A DNA stretch of 64,000 nucleotides, from NCBI GenBank assembly GCA_964035575.1, contig OZ037852.1, positions 1,116,001-1,180,000 on the forward strand, written 5' to 3'. This stretch comes from Rhynchopus sp. YZ270_cl-10. Its lineage: Eukaryota; Euglenozoa; Diplonemea; Diplonemida; Diplonemidae. Below the pieces are notes generated by a model that searched no databases, was not told the DNA's origin, and worked only from the letters and a program-made list of their open reading frames with translations. Position 1 is the stretch's first letter; each line of letters opens with the position of its first letter. Made by a program: the position numbers and the translations under genes. Of this stretch, positions 20,548 to 31,131 are shown one piece after another.

Positions 20548-23500
20548 ATGGCCTTTCTAGGCAAACTGTTGTTAGGGAGAGGAGAGAAGAAGACGGAGGA
20601 GTATGCGCCGGTGATGACGCAGTTTGCGGACCGGGTGTATTTGTTGCAGATCCCTGACTGGCGGAATCCGCCGTCGCGAGCGTTATCACCAAAGAGTTCT
20701 GAGCCGTTGTCTCCGTCAAAGAGGATTAAAGCGATATTACAGACTTTGGTTAAGGCATCTCATAAAGCGAAGGAAACGTTTCAAACACCGCAAAACCATG
20801 AAACAGAGCGGATGATGGTTTTTAATGGAACGTATGAAGGGGATCTGGGTTTGTTAGGTGGTCAAATAGACTTTCCAGCGGAGCAGCACTTTACAGACTT
20901 TATCTTTTTGCTGCAGCTTTGTGTACAAATCCAACGATGGTTGGAGCTAAGTGAAGACCATATTGCGATTATCATGACCTATATGGGGCAGGACGATCCG
21001 GCACCACTACTAGCTGCGTCGTATCTTATGTACACAGATCGGACTTTTGTAGATGGGAAGCAGACGTTGTCGGTGTTGGAGGGGAACAGAATATGGTCGT
21101 CGCGACCGTCGGTGGATAGATATTCAGTGTGGCTGGGCTTTATGTTGATCATGCAGCGACCACCGTCTACAGAGCGAATAGCGCTGAAGCGAGTCCACTG
21201 TGGTCCCACTTCGGCGCTAAAGATGTCCTCCTTCGCCCTCGTTGTGTCAGACTCCTGCTCAAACACCCTCTTCTTCACAGACGACGAGCGTGCCTTCAAA
21301 GGATATGGTTCAGAGCTAGACTGTGAATTAGAAGATATGTTGCTGTTAAATCAAAAAAAGGCGAAGCGTGGCTTCGTGAAGCCCGAGCCGGTCACGATTT
21401 TGGGAGATTTTGAGATCTCCCTCACAGTTTTTTGCGTTGATAAAAAGTCGACGGTGTTTCGGTTCCCTTATTCAACCTTTTTTGCATCGCCGGGGAAGAT
21501 GGTCGTTCGGAAGAAGGATTTGGATTATGCTTTGGACGCTTTGCCAGAAGATTTTACATTAACTTTAGAAATGGACGTTATTACCACTCAACACGATGAG
21601 GATGCGGGACGCCGAGACTCTGTAGATACTACATCGTTCAATGAATCCCCATCATCACCTTCTATGACTTATGTCGAGCTCTCTGAGGCACAACTCGAAG
21701 AAGACAATAAATACCTGGCTGGGTTGAGTGTCTTTGTCACCCATGGCCAGCAACGCACCTACAACCTCTCCGATTCATCCGATGAAGGTGACGAAGAAAG
21801 CGAAGGCGTAACCGACTACCAACACGTTGCCAAGGCAATCCGCCACACCCCTTCCTATCAGATGTGCATCCAAGAACTCAAAACCGGTTTCAAAGAAACG
21901 ACAGACCGCAACCTCTCGGCCGCCTCTGTGGAAGAAGAAGAACGTCCAAAAAAACGGCAAAACGTACCACAACTCTCTTTGAAGACAGATATAGGCTCCC
22001 CATCGGAGGATAAGGAGGATGGAAGCTTTGGGCGGAATCTTCCTCAACACCGTTTAGATTCTACTATGACCGAAGAAGAGGTGAAAAATATGTTAAATGA
22101 ACGTGCCAGCCCTGTTGGGGCACGAAAGGGCGGTTTTCCTGAATCGAGCCCACAACAGAATGGATTGCCCGCTAAGATACCTCCTCCACCGATGAGACAG
22201 GGTGGGCCACCACCGCCACCGCCTCCTCCAGGGGGCGCACCTCCTCCACCTCCACCTCCACCTAGCGGTGCACCGGCACCTCCACCCCCGCCAGGGGGTG
22301 CTCCCAGACCACCTCCTCCGCCCGGTGGAGGTGGAGCTCCTCCACCACCACCACCGCCCCCTGGAGCAGGAGGAGTGCCTCCGCCACCAGGTGGGGGTCC
22401 GCCACCTCCACCAGGAAAGGGACCACCACCGCCGCCGCCGCCGCCAGGGTTTGGAGGTGCGGGGCTGAACAGAGCTGCGTCAAAGTTCAAAGCGTTCCCA
22501 TGGCAGAGGCGAAGGGAGGGGGAGGCCTCGCAGGCGAACTCTGTCTGGGCGGCAGTGTCAGAGAAGTCGATCTGTGTAGAGGAGGATGTCTTTGGGGAAA
22601 GTGATCTAGAGGCGTTTGCGGCAAAGAAGAGTGTCAAGAAGGCGGATAAAGAGGACAAAGAAAAGGCGAAGGTATCGACAGCGATAGACAGCAAGAGAAC
22701 GCAGAATATGGGCATCACATTGCGATACCTGAAGGTATTTTAAAAAATATTACTCTTTTTAAATCCGATTATTTTTTTCATTTGCTGAGGTAAGGTCGTA
22801 TCTTGCTTGAGAAGACTGAAAACAGATGGGGGGTCAGGGTTCGCGCTAAACATTTGGGTAGGGGTAGGGTATTTTAGCCCCTGTATTTGAGGTTTCCTCC
22901 CAAAAAAAGAATACGCATTTGTGCGGTTTTAGTCACAACTTATATCATCAATTGGGGTTTCTTTATCAACACACATTTTGCTCTTCTATTCAGATGCCCC
23001 CTGAAGAGATTGTTTCTGCACTTATTGCCTGCGATTCGGAGAAGCTTGGACAGAACGAGCTGGAAGGCCTCATGAGCGTTGCACCGACACGGGAAGAGAT
23101 GGAAGGGGTGAAGCGCGAGCACGGTAAGGGGCTGGAGTGGACGGCAGTACAGGTACACCCCACCCACCATCACCAGCCCTGTCGCATTACGTTGCCTCTT
23201 TATTTTATTTAAGGTCCTGGGCTGGACCTTAAATTGCATCCGGGGGTCCGTTCCTCCAGAAACTCTATGAAGGTGTTGACCGCTCGAACCGATGTCTCCT
23301 ACCTGAGAGATTACAAAACAGGAGGCGAGGAGGGGTATGCGGGGCGTTTTTGTGCCTTCAGGGTCTTTTTGTTTTTCAGCAACCCTGCCTCTCCTATATC
23401 ACCAGTGCATAGCCTTTGTCTTTCTGTTGGGGTATGCGGGACTTCCCCTAGTCCTCAGGGTCTAAACGCCCCTGCCCTCTTTTATGCAAGTTCACCCTGG

Positions 23501-26131
23501 CAGGGTATATAAATGCTGGGTCAGGCTGGCCCCCCTATGCTATGATGGGTGCTCGCACCCGGAGCATAAATGGCCAGCGGTCAGGCCAGAGTCGCTCTAC
23601 GGAGTCTCTCTGCCACGCCTTTGGGTTACGGTGTGCTGCCTGTAAGGACGTCCATGTATATCCCTAAGAGAAAGGGTGAGGCCCAACTGTCGGTACAGCA
23701 TGGGGCGCCAAGAGAGAGATGTTGTGACCCCCCCGCCCACCCCTTTTTGTGTTTTTGGGTTTCTGCTCTCTTGTGTAGACTATCGTGCATCAAGCGTTGG
23801 GTGCAGCGAACTGCAGTACCTGTAAGCTCACAACTCTTCAACGGAAGGTGGGCCGCCGGCTGTCGAGCGGTTGTGAACCGCCCTCGTTCTCTTACGGTAC
23901 GGGCCAGTCATTAGGTTTCCTTTTTACATCTTCTGTTGTTGGCCGCAGGGTACTTGTGCTTTCATCCGGATGGCTGGCATCGTACGTGGGTCAGTCGGAG
24001 GTGCCTGCATTAATAACTTCACTTTTATTTTGATAAACCTGGTGCAGTTTCTGGTGAGATACATTTCATGGGCACTCATGTACTTTGCTTCTTGAAGGTG
24101 ACCAAACACAGTGAGGTGAGGATTATCTAAATCAACGTTCCTTTTGTATGGCAAACAGTAAAAATGCATCGTGTACATGCGCCCGAATCATATATTATTT
24201 GTGAATATTGCATGAATCTTTTCAATGACGTTTTTCTCTGTTGCTCTGTTGTCAAGCCAGTCAAACCCGGCTAGGGTATATGAATACTTGTCCAGTTGCT
24301 TCCCCATGCTATGAAGAGTGTTTATACTCGGAGCATGAAACAGCGACCAACAGTAAGGCACAAACTTGCTTTGCTGCCTGTTAGCCTGCTCTACCACATC
24401 TTTGGGTTACAGTGTGCCTGGAAGGATGTCCATGCAAATCCCTTAGAGGGTGAGGCCCCACTGCCGTTCACACGGTACGGGCAAGCCATTAGGTTTCCTT
24501 TTTACACTTTCTGTTGGCTGCATGGGTACTTATGCTTTCAGGATGGCTGGTGTTGTGGGCCAGTCGGAGGTGCCTGCAATGACTCCCTTTTTTCTTCTAC
24601 AGGAATTCGTGCACGCTGTCGCCACTAAGGTGCCTGACATTGAGGACCGTCTTGCTTTGTGGCTTTTTGTCGCTACCTTCACAGAGTCTGTCACGCTCGT
24701 CAACACCAGCATCAACACAATACTGCAGGCACAGAAGATTCTCCTGGACAGACACAGTCAGTTCACCGAGGTTCTTGCATGGGTTTTGAAGTTGGGCAAC
24801 AAATTGAACGAAGGCACTTCTAAGGGATCGGCCTCTGGGTTTAATGTCAGTGATCTGTCGCAGGTATTTTAAAAAAATTCCCATTTTTTTTTTTTTTACA
24901 ATACAAGCTATATGATATAGCATACACGCTTCCCTTTGCTCAGCAACCCTTCTCTGTGATGTGTAGCGAGGCATATTCATCTGTCAACTTTTCTCTTATT
25001 TCTTTGATGTAAATCACGAAATGGATGTAGGACTGCATGATTGGGGTCCTCCCCGGTTCACCGGTTATGCACCAAGGTTCACTGCCACGAGCGGGCTGTG
25101 TGTATTTGAAGTCAACTCTTTTTGGAGTGCAGAATGTTCACATCAAACCTTATCAACCATATCTATATCATCTCAGCTGAGCTCCGTGAAGTCGAACGAT
25201 GGGAGCCAAACTTTGATGGACCTTCTTGTTGAAACTGTTGCGAAGAACAGGTCCTCCTTGCTGCAGTTTACAGAGGAGCTGCAGCCGGTGAAGGCAGCGA
25301 AGTCGTTTGCGATGACGGACATAAAGCACGGTGTGCAGCAGATCAAGATGATGTTCGCCAAGCTCACCACACGTCTCGACGGTGCTGTTGACGATCCCTT
25401 CGCGGTCATGCTCCGCGATTTCAAAGTCGAAAACGCCTCTGTTCTCCAAAAGATGGTCACCAGCCTAGCAACGGCAGTCGCAAACGTCGACCTCCTTGCC
25501 CTCCACTTTGCCGAGGTATATCCCAATATTCCCATATTTTGTTCTTTTGTTTTGTTTTTGTAGACAGTAAGGCGACTCTTCGTACCACTCAATGTGTTCT
25601 CAAAGAAAACAATTCTGAATACCGGACAGTGCCTGAGCTGTCGTATCAAGGCATTTAATGAGCTGATGCTGTGCGATAACGAATATGATAAGGTGACTAC
25701 GCACAGAGAGGCTTAGGGTCATCTTATAAACTTTTCTCATTTCATTTAAAAAGGTTGAGACGACATAGTATTATTGTTTTTTTTTTTTTTCAAAAAAAAT
25801 GGCTGCTATTCTGTGAGTAGTCTATATTCAACAAAAAAAAAAATTACAGCAACCACGAAGCTTCAGCCAAGAGCAGTCTTTTAACTGTATTTGTGATTTT
25901 ATGAGTGACTTTGTGAAGTCGCACAAGGGTTATGTAGCGCGCGAGGAGAAGCTTGCGAAAGAAGCAGCACGGCGTCAGCGGCAGAAGGCCAAGGAGGAAG
26001 GCTGCGACCTCTCTGCAAGCGGCGCCTCCATGTCACCTATGTCCATGTCAGCATCCGCATCCATGTCTGCCTCCCCAGCAGCATCCCCAGCGTCATCTCC
26101 AGCACGCACTCCCTCGCCTAGCATCGGATAA
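20548..26131 (+). CDS. Class-II-type formin: PTEN-like/C2 module, FH1, FH2; five exons
   Basis: Exons 20548-22734, 22994-23152, 24603-24863, 25177-25515 and 25850-26131 are all phase 0 and give 1075 residues. Residues about 1-160 resemble a catalytically dead PTEN-type phosphatase domain (WLELSEDHIAIIMTYMGQDD where the P-loop would be). A C2-like region follows to about 340, as in plant class II formins, where it binds phosphoinositides. An acidic Ser-rich linker leads to a proline-rich FH1 (about 550-645: runs of Pro with Gly-Gly-Ala) that should bind profilin. The FH2 domain spans exons 1-5 and keeps the knob and post blocks, with GNKLNEGTSKGSASGFNVSD as its signature. The C-terminus is basic then Ser/Ala/Pro-rich. 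Its role is actin filament nucleation and elongation. An alternative donor (GTAAGG at about 23124) exists in exon 2, but the longer form fits FH2 better. Confidence 0.9.
23490..24598 (+). repeat. Duplicated ~350-bp block inside formin intron 2
   Basis: Copy A (about 23490-24030) and copy B (about 24245-24598) share a long series of blocks. Among them are GGGTATATRAATRCTKG, CTATGATG/CTATGAAG, CTTTGGGTTACRGTGTGC, ACGGTACGGGC and CCATTAGGTTTCCTTTTTAC, with CAGTCGGAGGTGCCTGCA at the end. Copy A is longer by an insertion around 23690-23870. Pieces also occur near 4432 and 9758. Copy B ends directly at the acceptor of exon 3. The orientation is direct, so it is a diverged tandem duplication or two insertions of one element. 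Confidence 0.7.
24097..24132 (+). repeat. Hairpin repeat, type A (formin intron 2)
   Basis: AAGGTGACCAAACACAGTGA then GGTGAGGATTATC. Diverged, with CCAAAC replacing CTAAGC. It is preceded by a short open stretch (about 24048-24096) bounded by an AG. Confidence 0.5.
24959..25115 (+). repeat. Type B hairpin repeat plus dispersed repeat copy 2 (formin intron 3)
   Basis: The type B motif at 24959-24997 reads GTGTAGCGAGGCATATTCAT then CTGTCAACTTTTCTC. From about 25008 the intron carries the second copy of the repeat first seen at 4676 (ATGTAAATCACGAAATGG ... AAGGTTCACTGCCACGAGCG). The exon 4 acceptor follows 60 nt later. Confidence 0.6.
25564..25692 (+). other. Possible cassette exon inside formin intron 4
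   Basis: This stretch is bounded by TTTTTGTAG and AAG|GTGACT. It is exactly 43 codons, open and phase 0 on both sides, so it could be spliced in without a frameshift. Including it would insert 43 residues near the end of FH2, where formins have no insertion. Length and openness could arise by chance at a few percent. It shares ATAACGAATATGAT with LSM6 intron 2. Confidence 0.25.
25691..25740 (+). repeat. Hairpin repeat, type A (formin intron 4)
   Basis: AAGGTGACTACGCACAGAGA then GGCTTAGGGTCATC and TTATAAACTTTTCTC. One of the best-preserved copies, with one mismatch in the stem. The exon 5 acceptor lies about 110 nt downstream. Confidence 0.7.
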
Positions 26132-27008
26132 GCGCGCCTTAGACAATAAGAATTTGTCTCCCTTTTTTTGTTCCAATCTTTGTTTTTTTTTTAGGTGACT
26201 AAGCACAGCGAAGCTTCAGTTCATCTAAAGAAAACCCCTTATTTCATTCTTTTTGGCCTCAAAGAGGTTTTGTCTTAGTGGAAGGTGTATTGCAGTAATA
26301 AAAACCATCACAGAATATTTATTACACACTTTACGCACAAAACAGAGAAGTTGACATCCCTAGTAGCATCTTTGATGCTTATACGTTGTTATTGTTATTG
26401 AAGAGATAGAGAGTGAAGTGCATGTGCCATATCGTGATGCCGATTTTATTGAACGCGGGGGAGGAGGGAGAGAGAGAGAGGAGGTGGGTGGAAGGGGGTG
26501 GTGTTCGGGGGGTATTTTTGTTGACAAAGTGGACTAAGCAAATGAGAGGCTTAGGTTCATCTTACACATTGTTCTCTTTTTTGATAAAACAACTTGTTGT
26601 CAAATTCTAAAAAGATTGGAGGCAGGCGCTGCAGGGCAAACAAAACGGATTGAAAAGGACAGAAGCTCGCTTGTTTCTTTTTTGAGTACTCAATTAACCA
26701 CAACAACCGTACTTCAGTTTAACACAATTTTTCACCTTTTTGTTTTCCCGGCTTTGAGCGCACAAACAAAAGACCCGATATTTTTTGGTGGCTACCAATA
26801 TGAGCTGAGTACGCAAATGTATGGTTACATTTTGTAGGTACACAATCATGAGAGGGCTTTGTATTTCAAGTCAATTTTTCTTTTCTTTTCTTTTGGAATT
26901 CCCAACACTTTTTGTGCACCTGATATAATGGAATAGGGTCTGTTGTGAGAGAGATGCCTCACTTTTCCCTTTTCCATTTCCCTCTTCTTTTTCTTCTTTT
27001 TTTTTTGG
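26132..27008 (+). repeat. Formin 3' flank with three dispersed-repeat copies
   Basis: No gene is seen. Hairpin repeats type A lie at 26193-26230 (TTTTTTAGGTGACTAAGCAC, then AGCGAAGCTTCAG) and 26529-26575 (GTGGACTAAGCAAATGAGAG, then GCTTAGGTTCATC). A type C end lies at about 26834-26880 (AGGTACACAATCATGAGAGG). A separate repeat at 26253-26340 (CCTCAAAGAGG ... TTATTACACACTTTACGC) is shared with 56532-56628 and, in part, 59508-59550. Confidence 0.6.
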
Positions 27009-28457
27009 GAAAACCTTTATTCGGCTCACAAAAAGTAATTTTTCCATCATTCGGCTCACAAAATAAAATTTTTCCATCATTCTATCAAAGTTACTATAAT
27101 TTTTCCTTCATTCGGCTCACAAAAGTTAATTTTTCCACCATTCTATCAATATTTTGCCAATTTTTCCATCATTCTATCAAAGTTTTTTTTTTCACTTTTT
27201 CGAAGAAATTTTTGCCGCTGGAAAAAAAAAATTGGGTGGTTTTTTGAGGAAAAATGGGGTCATTTTTTTTGCATTTTTGGTGCTTCCCGGGGGGTATGCA
27301 TTTCACAAATTTTCAATTCAATTCACAACTTTTCACAACTATTCACAACTTTTCACTACCCTTTTTTCTCTCGTTGGTGAAGCTCTTAAACGCCGGCATT
27401 TGCATTTCCGGAATCCGTACGGCCAGTGGTGGGGTCAATTTGCCGAAATGGACAAGTTCTCGTCATTTCCGCACATCACACAGTACACAGGTACACAGGT
27501 ACACCACATCACGTTCTATCTTGTGAATCCCAGCGTACCCCTCAATGGGTGGGTCACCACCCCGCCCAAAAAAAAAGCACACAAAAAAAAAAAATCAATT
27601 CACAACTTTTCACAACTATTCACAACTTTTCACATTTTTTCACAATTTTTCACCACTTTTCACCAGCCTTCACAATTTTGTAGCGGTTTTCGTGTTGTGA
27701 AAATTTGTGAAAACTTGTCACATTTTGTGAAAATTTGTGAAATGCACACCCCCCGGGAAGCACCAATTTTTCGAAAAATTTATAGTTCTAGGGTCACAAA
27801 TTACACACTGTTTGCTAAACATGCAAAGACAAGTGGTCACTGGTGCCGAGTTTAACAGCTTGGATGACCTAAAGGAGACGGTAACGTGGCAGTCCTTCAT
27901 CCTCCACATTTTTCCTTCCGCGTCTCGAACCGCACAGGCACCCGAATGACCCTTGTGTGCCGGTTCCTTATGTGCATGGAGGGTGTGTGCGGTGCAAGAC
28001 GGTGATGGTTGTCGCATCACCCAGCACGAGCGCACCTGCACCTCTGACGATCACCCTGTTGCCAACACAGGAATCGTCGGCGCCGTCGCCTCCCGGACCT
28101 GCGATAACGTGAGAAGTGTATCAAACTATGGTGCACATAGTGTGATTGCTGACATGCGTGACCTTCGCCGCAATAAGTCACCTACGAATTTTCCCTCCCA
28201 CAACCTATAAAAACGGGCAAAAAATCCTACCCAAAAATTTTTTCCAGCGGAAATATTTCCTCGAAAAAGTGAAAAAAAAAACTTTGATAGAATGATGGAA
28301 AAATTGGCAAAATATTGATAGAATGGTGGAAAAATTAACTTTTGTGAGCCGAATGAAGGAAAAATTATAGTAACTTTGATAGAATGATGGAAAAATTTTA
28401 TTTTGTGAGCCGAATGATGGAAAAATTACTTTTTGTGAGCCGAATAAAGGTTTTCCC
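27009..28457. mobile_element. Mutator-like element with ~230-bp terminal inverted repeats
   Basis: The left arm (27009-27235) and right arm (28228-28457) are near-perfect inverted copies starting GGGAAAACCTTTATTCGGC. They contain repeated CATTCGGCTCACAAAA and CATTCTATCAAAG blocks. Both ends sit in T runs, so any 9-11-bp duplication would be invisible. The interior includes plus-strand fragments resembling the N-terminal region of MULE transposases (GAEFNSLDDLKETV at about 27845; CRITQHERTCTSDDHPV at about 28012). These are in different frames, so the gene is a remnant. A smaller inverted repeat (27287 against 27764) with CACAACTTTTCACAAC repeats is nested inside. Confidence 0.65.
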
Positions 28458-28761
28458 TTTTTTTTTTTTGTGCCTGCGTCCCAGAGGCGTTTGTACTATC
28501 AACCTTTTTTTCCCCCCAATTTTTTTTTTAAAATGTGCCCAAATTGCTCTGATACGAAACTTTCTTGAATTATTGATAAAAAAGGTGTACCCAAATCTTG
28601 CAACGATTTTTTTCTCTCGTCTTTTTATTTGCAAATATTTCTCACCGTGCACATATTCTGTATCATCTCCCGAGGGGTGGATGGACTTCACGCACATCCA
28701 CATCAAACCTCCCATCTTTTCACCTCCGTTACTTTCCTCTCATTTGTCTAGCTTCCTTTAA

Positions 28762-30361
28762 CCCTATAAGAGCCAAGAGCCACTTTAATGGCTTTCGAAA
28801 TGACGCCATGATTTTAGACAGGTTCAACTCATTTTCGTAAAAACATTTTTTTTATGTGGAAATAATTTGCACCGATCTTTCAAAAGAAGCAAGAGTCGAA
28901 AACTTTTGTGCATCTGATATTAGTTTCGGTGCTGGGGGCCATGGTGCTACTTTCACCAAAAGTGACGTTTTTTCACCCACACCCCAAATATGTACCTTTC
29001 GCGATACCCAATGCCTACAAGCCCTTAGTCGGGTTCTACCCATTTTTGTGAACACATATTTTTATATATTTCGAAAGATTTTTCGCCGATCTTTCAAAAG
29101 AAGCAAGAATCGAAAACTTTTATGCATCGGATATTACTTTCGATGCTGGGGGGAGGCGGGGTGGGGGTGTGGGCACCCCTGTGACCCCCCCACATTCTAA
29201 AATCTGTAGGACAACGTGCTCTGACATAGGGTCTACTCATTTTCGTAAAAACATTTTTTTTATGTGGAAAGAATTTGCACCGATCTTTCAAAAGAAGCAA
29301 GAATCGAAAACTTTTATGCATCGGATAATACTTTCGATGCTGGGGGGAGTCGTGCCACTTTTCAAAGCCCTTTGGACGAGCACCCCCTATTCTGGTTCCT
29401 CAATGACACCCCATGCTCTGTATGAGGTTCTACTCGTTTTCGTTAAAATATTTTTATATATTTCAAAGATTTTGACACGAATCTTTCAAAAGAAACAAAA
29501 ATCGAAAACTTTTACGCATCTGATTGCACTTTGGATCTGTGGACTGCTACCCACCCAAGAGGCACCCTTTTGACCCGAAGGACATGGTTATGGCTAAGGG
29601 TCATCATGATCTGACAATGGTTCTGCTTATTTTCGTGAAAATCCTTTGGTTTATGGGGAAACTATTTGACTCAAATCTTTTAAAATAAGCAAAAATCGAA
29701 AACCTTTGTGCATCTGTTTGCCATTTGGATGCTGGGGCGAGTTGCCACCAAAACCACGAAAACACCCCACACACACGACCTATGCAGAGCACACAGTAAG
29801 CCGAATTTTCACTGTTTTTTCGTATTTCGGGGTGCTTTTTTCATGGATTTTCGGGTCACAGGGTCGTTCCGACCCATTCTGGGGGCTTTCGACCTCAGGA
29901 GATGCCCAAATTGTGAAAAATCGCCCATTTTTTACGTTTTTAGACATGTTTCAGTGTAAATCGTTCAGGAAATCAGTTTTAGACATGGCTGCTAACAGAG
30001 CTGCACTCATATAAGTTGGGTTCTACTAGGACTTTTTGCTCGATTTTTTTTTCTTTGAAAAGATTTTGTGAACAATCTTTCAAATAACGCCATTTTCGGA
30101 CAGAAATAATTTACGTGTTTTTCCTCGGCCGGCCGAATGAGTAAAAAACCAAAAAGTGGATTTTATGCTCACCTCATTTTGGGGATAACATTTTTTTTCG
30201 AAAAAAAACTTAAAAATATGGAATTGAAAGCCGTGTTCAAAATCTTTCAATTGCGGCCAGGTACGATCAAAAATTTGCATCTGGGGTCCCTTTACCGGTT
30301 GGAGAGCCCCAAAAACCAAAACTCAAAAGTGGCTTGAAAATATGGCTTGGCTCTTATAGGG
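28762..30361. mobile_element. 1.6-kb non-autonomous piggyBac-like element
   Basis: It is flanked on both sides by TTAA (28758-28761 and 30362-30365). The termini are 16-bp perfect inverted repeats CCCTATAAGAGCCAAG, with a subterminal AAGCCACTTT-type inverted piece. TTAA targets plus CCCT ends are diagnostic of the piggyBac superfamily. There is no transposase frame. Most of the interior (about 28830-29850) is a diverged tandem array of ~200-bp units. Confidence 0.88.
28830..29850 (+). repeat. Diverged tandem array of ~200-bp units inside the piggyBac-like element
   Basis: About five units start near 28835, 29045, 29240, 29437 and 29632. Each has TTTTCGTRAAAA, then ATCTTTCAAAAGAAGCAAR, TCGAAAACTTTT, GCATCTGATA and GATGCTGGGG. 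Unit length varies from 190 to 215 bp. A trace of a sixth unit is visible near 30040. Confidence 0.75.
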
Positions 30362-30713
30362 TTAAAAAAAATATCCGAAAAATGAGTTTTGTTTCTTTGT
30401 ACCGACTCTTCTCTGTTCCCCTCAAAGACACAGAAATAAAATGCGGGGGTGTATAAGGCGCGAACTACATTCTATATTCTGATGTTCCACAGAAGTTATT
30501 GCAACAGCAGGTTTTTGATATAAAAAAGAAGAAATAAATCCGGTGTGATGACAGTCTTATGTTTTTTTTTTAAATTCCTACGAAGCTTGCTAGGAGAAAT
30601 AGTATTACCGTGGTAAGGTCGCCAAATCATCCCTCAAACAGGAGGATTTTTGCAAAATCAACGAAAAACAACTTTACTTACCTACCCCGATCCTACTATT
30701 TTGTTCTTTTCAG

Positions 30714-31131
30714 ATGACAGTGCTGAGAATATCCTCTTGAGAGGAGAAGCAGTGTCCGAAGCGCTCAGCAGTGTCTGCGTTCCGTTCTCTGAAGCGTACG
30801 TCCCCGCCGATGAATGGTGAGGCGTTTGCATTATTTTACAAAGCCCTCTATTTTTCTCTCCCCCCTTTTTTTCCATTCACACAGTAGACGGACGTTTGCT
30901 ATAGGCAGATTGTATGTCTCTTTAATCAAACTGTACAGAGAAATATACAACTGTCTGTGTACGTTACCGACGCTACCCCAGGACAATGCCATCAACACTA
31001 CCTTAACAGAGAGAAAACCCCCCCCCGCCCTAATTTTTTCTACGTCTGACTGGACACACCAAATTGAACGAAAAAAAGAGAACAAAAAAAAGACATTCTG
31101 TGAACTCCCTCCGGTAGTGGAGGGGTTCTGA
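30714..31131 (+). CDS. Doubtful two-exon coding piece, function unknown
   Basis: A 103-nt open stretch follows TTCTTTTCAG at 30714 and ends at GAATG|GTGAGG (30816). A second stretch from 30885 (after CATTCACACAG) continues the frame to a stop at 31131. The first exon reads DSAENILLRGEAVSEALSS and ends YVPADE, which looks protein-like. The second becomes Lys-rich and less convincing. No start exon was found, so this is at best a 3' fragment. The resemblance of AENILLRG to the Sm2 motif is too short to name a family. Confidence 0.28.

Noticed and set aside
22044-22718. Gly-rich minus-strand frame opposite the formin FH1
   Set aside because: It is the reverse of the proline codons of FH1. The FH1-FH2 gene explains the sequence.
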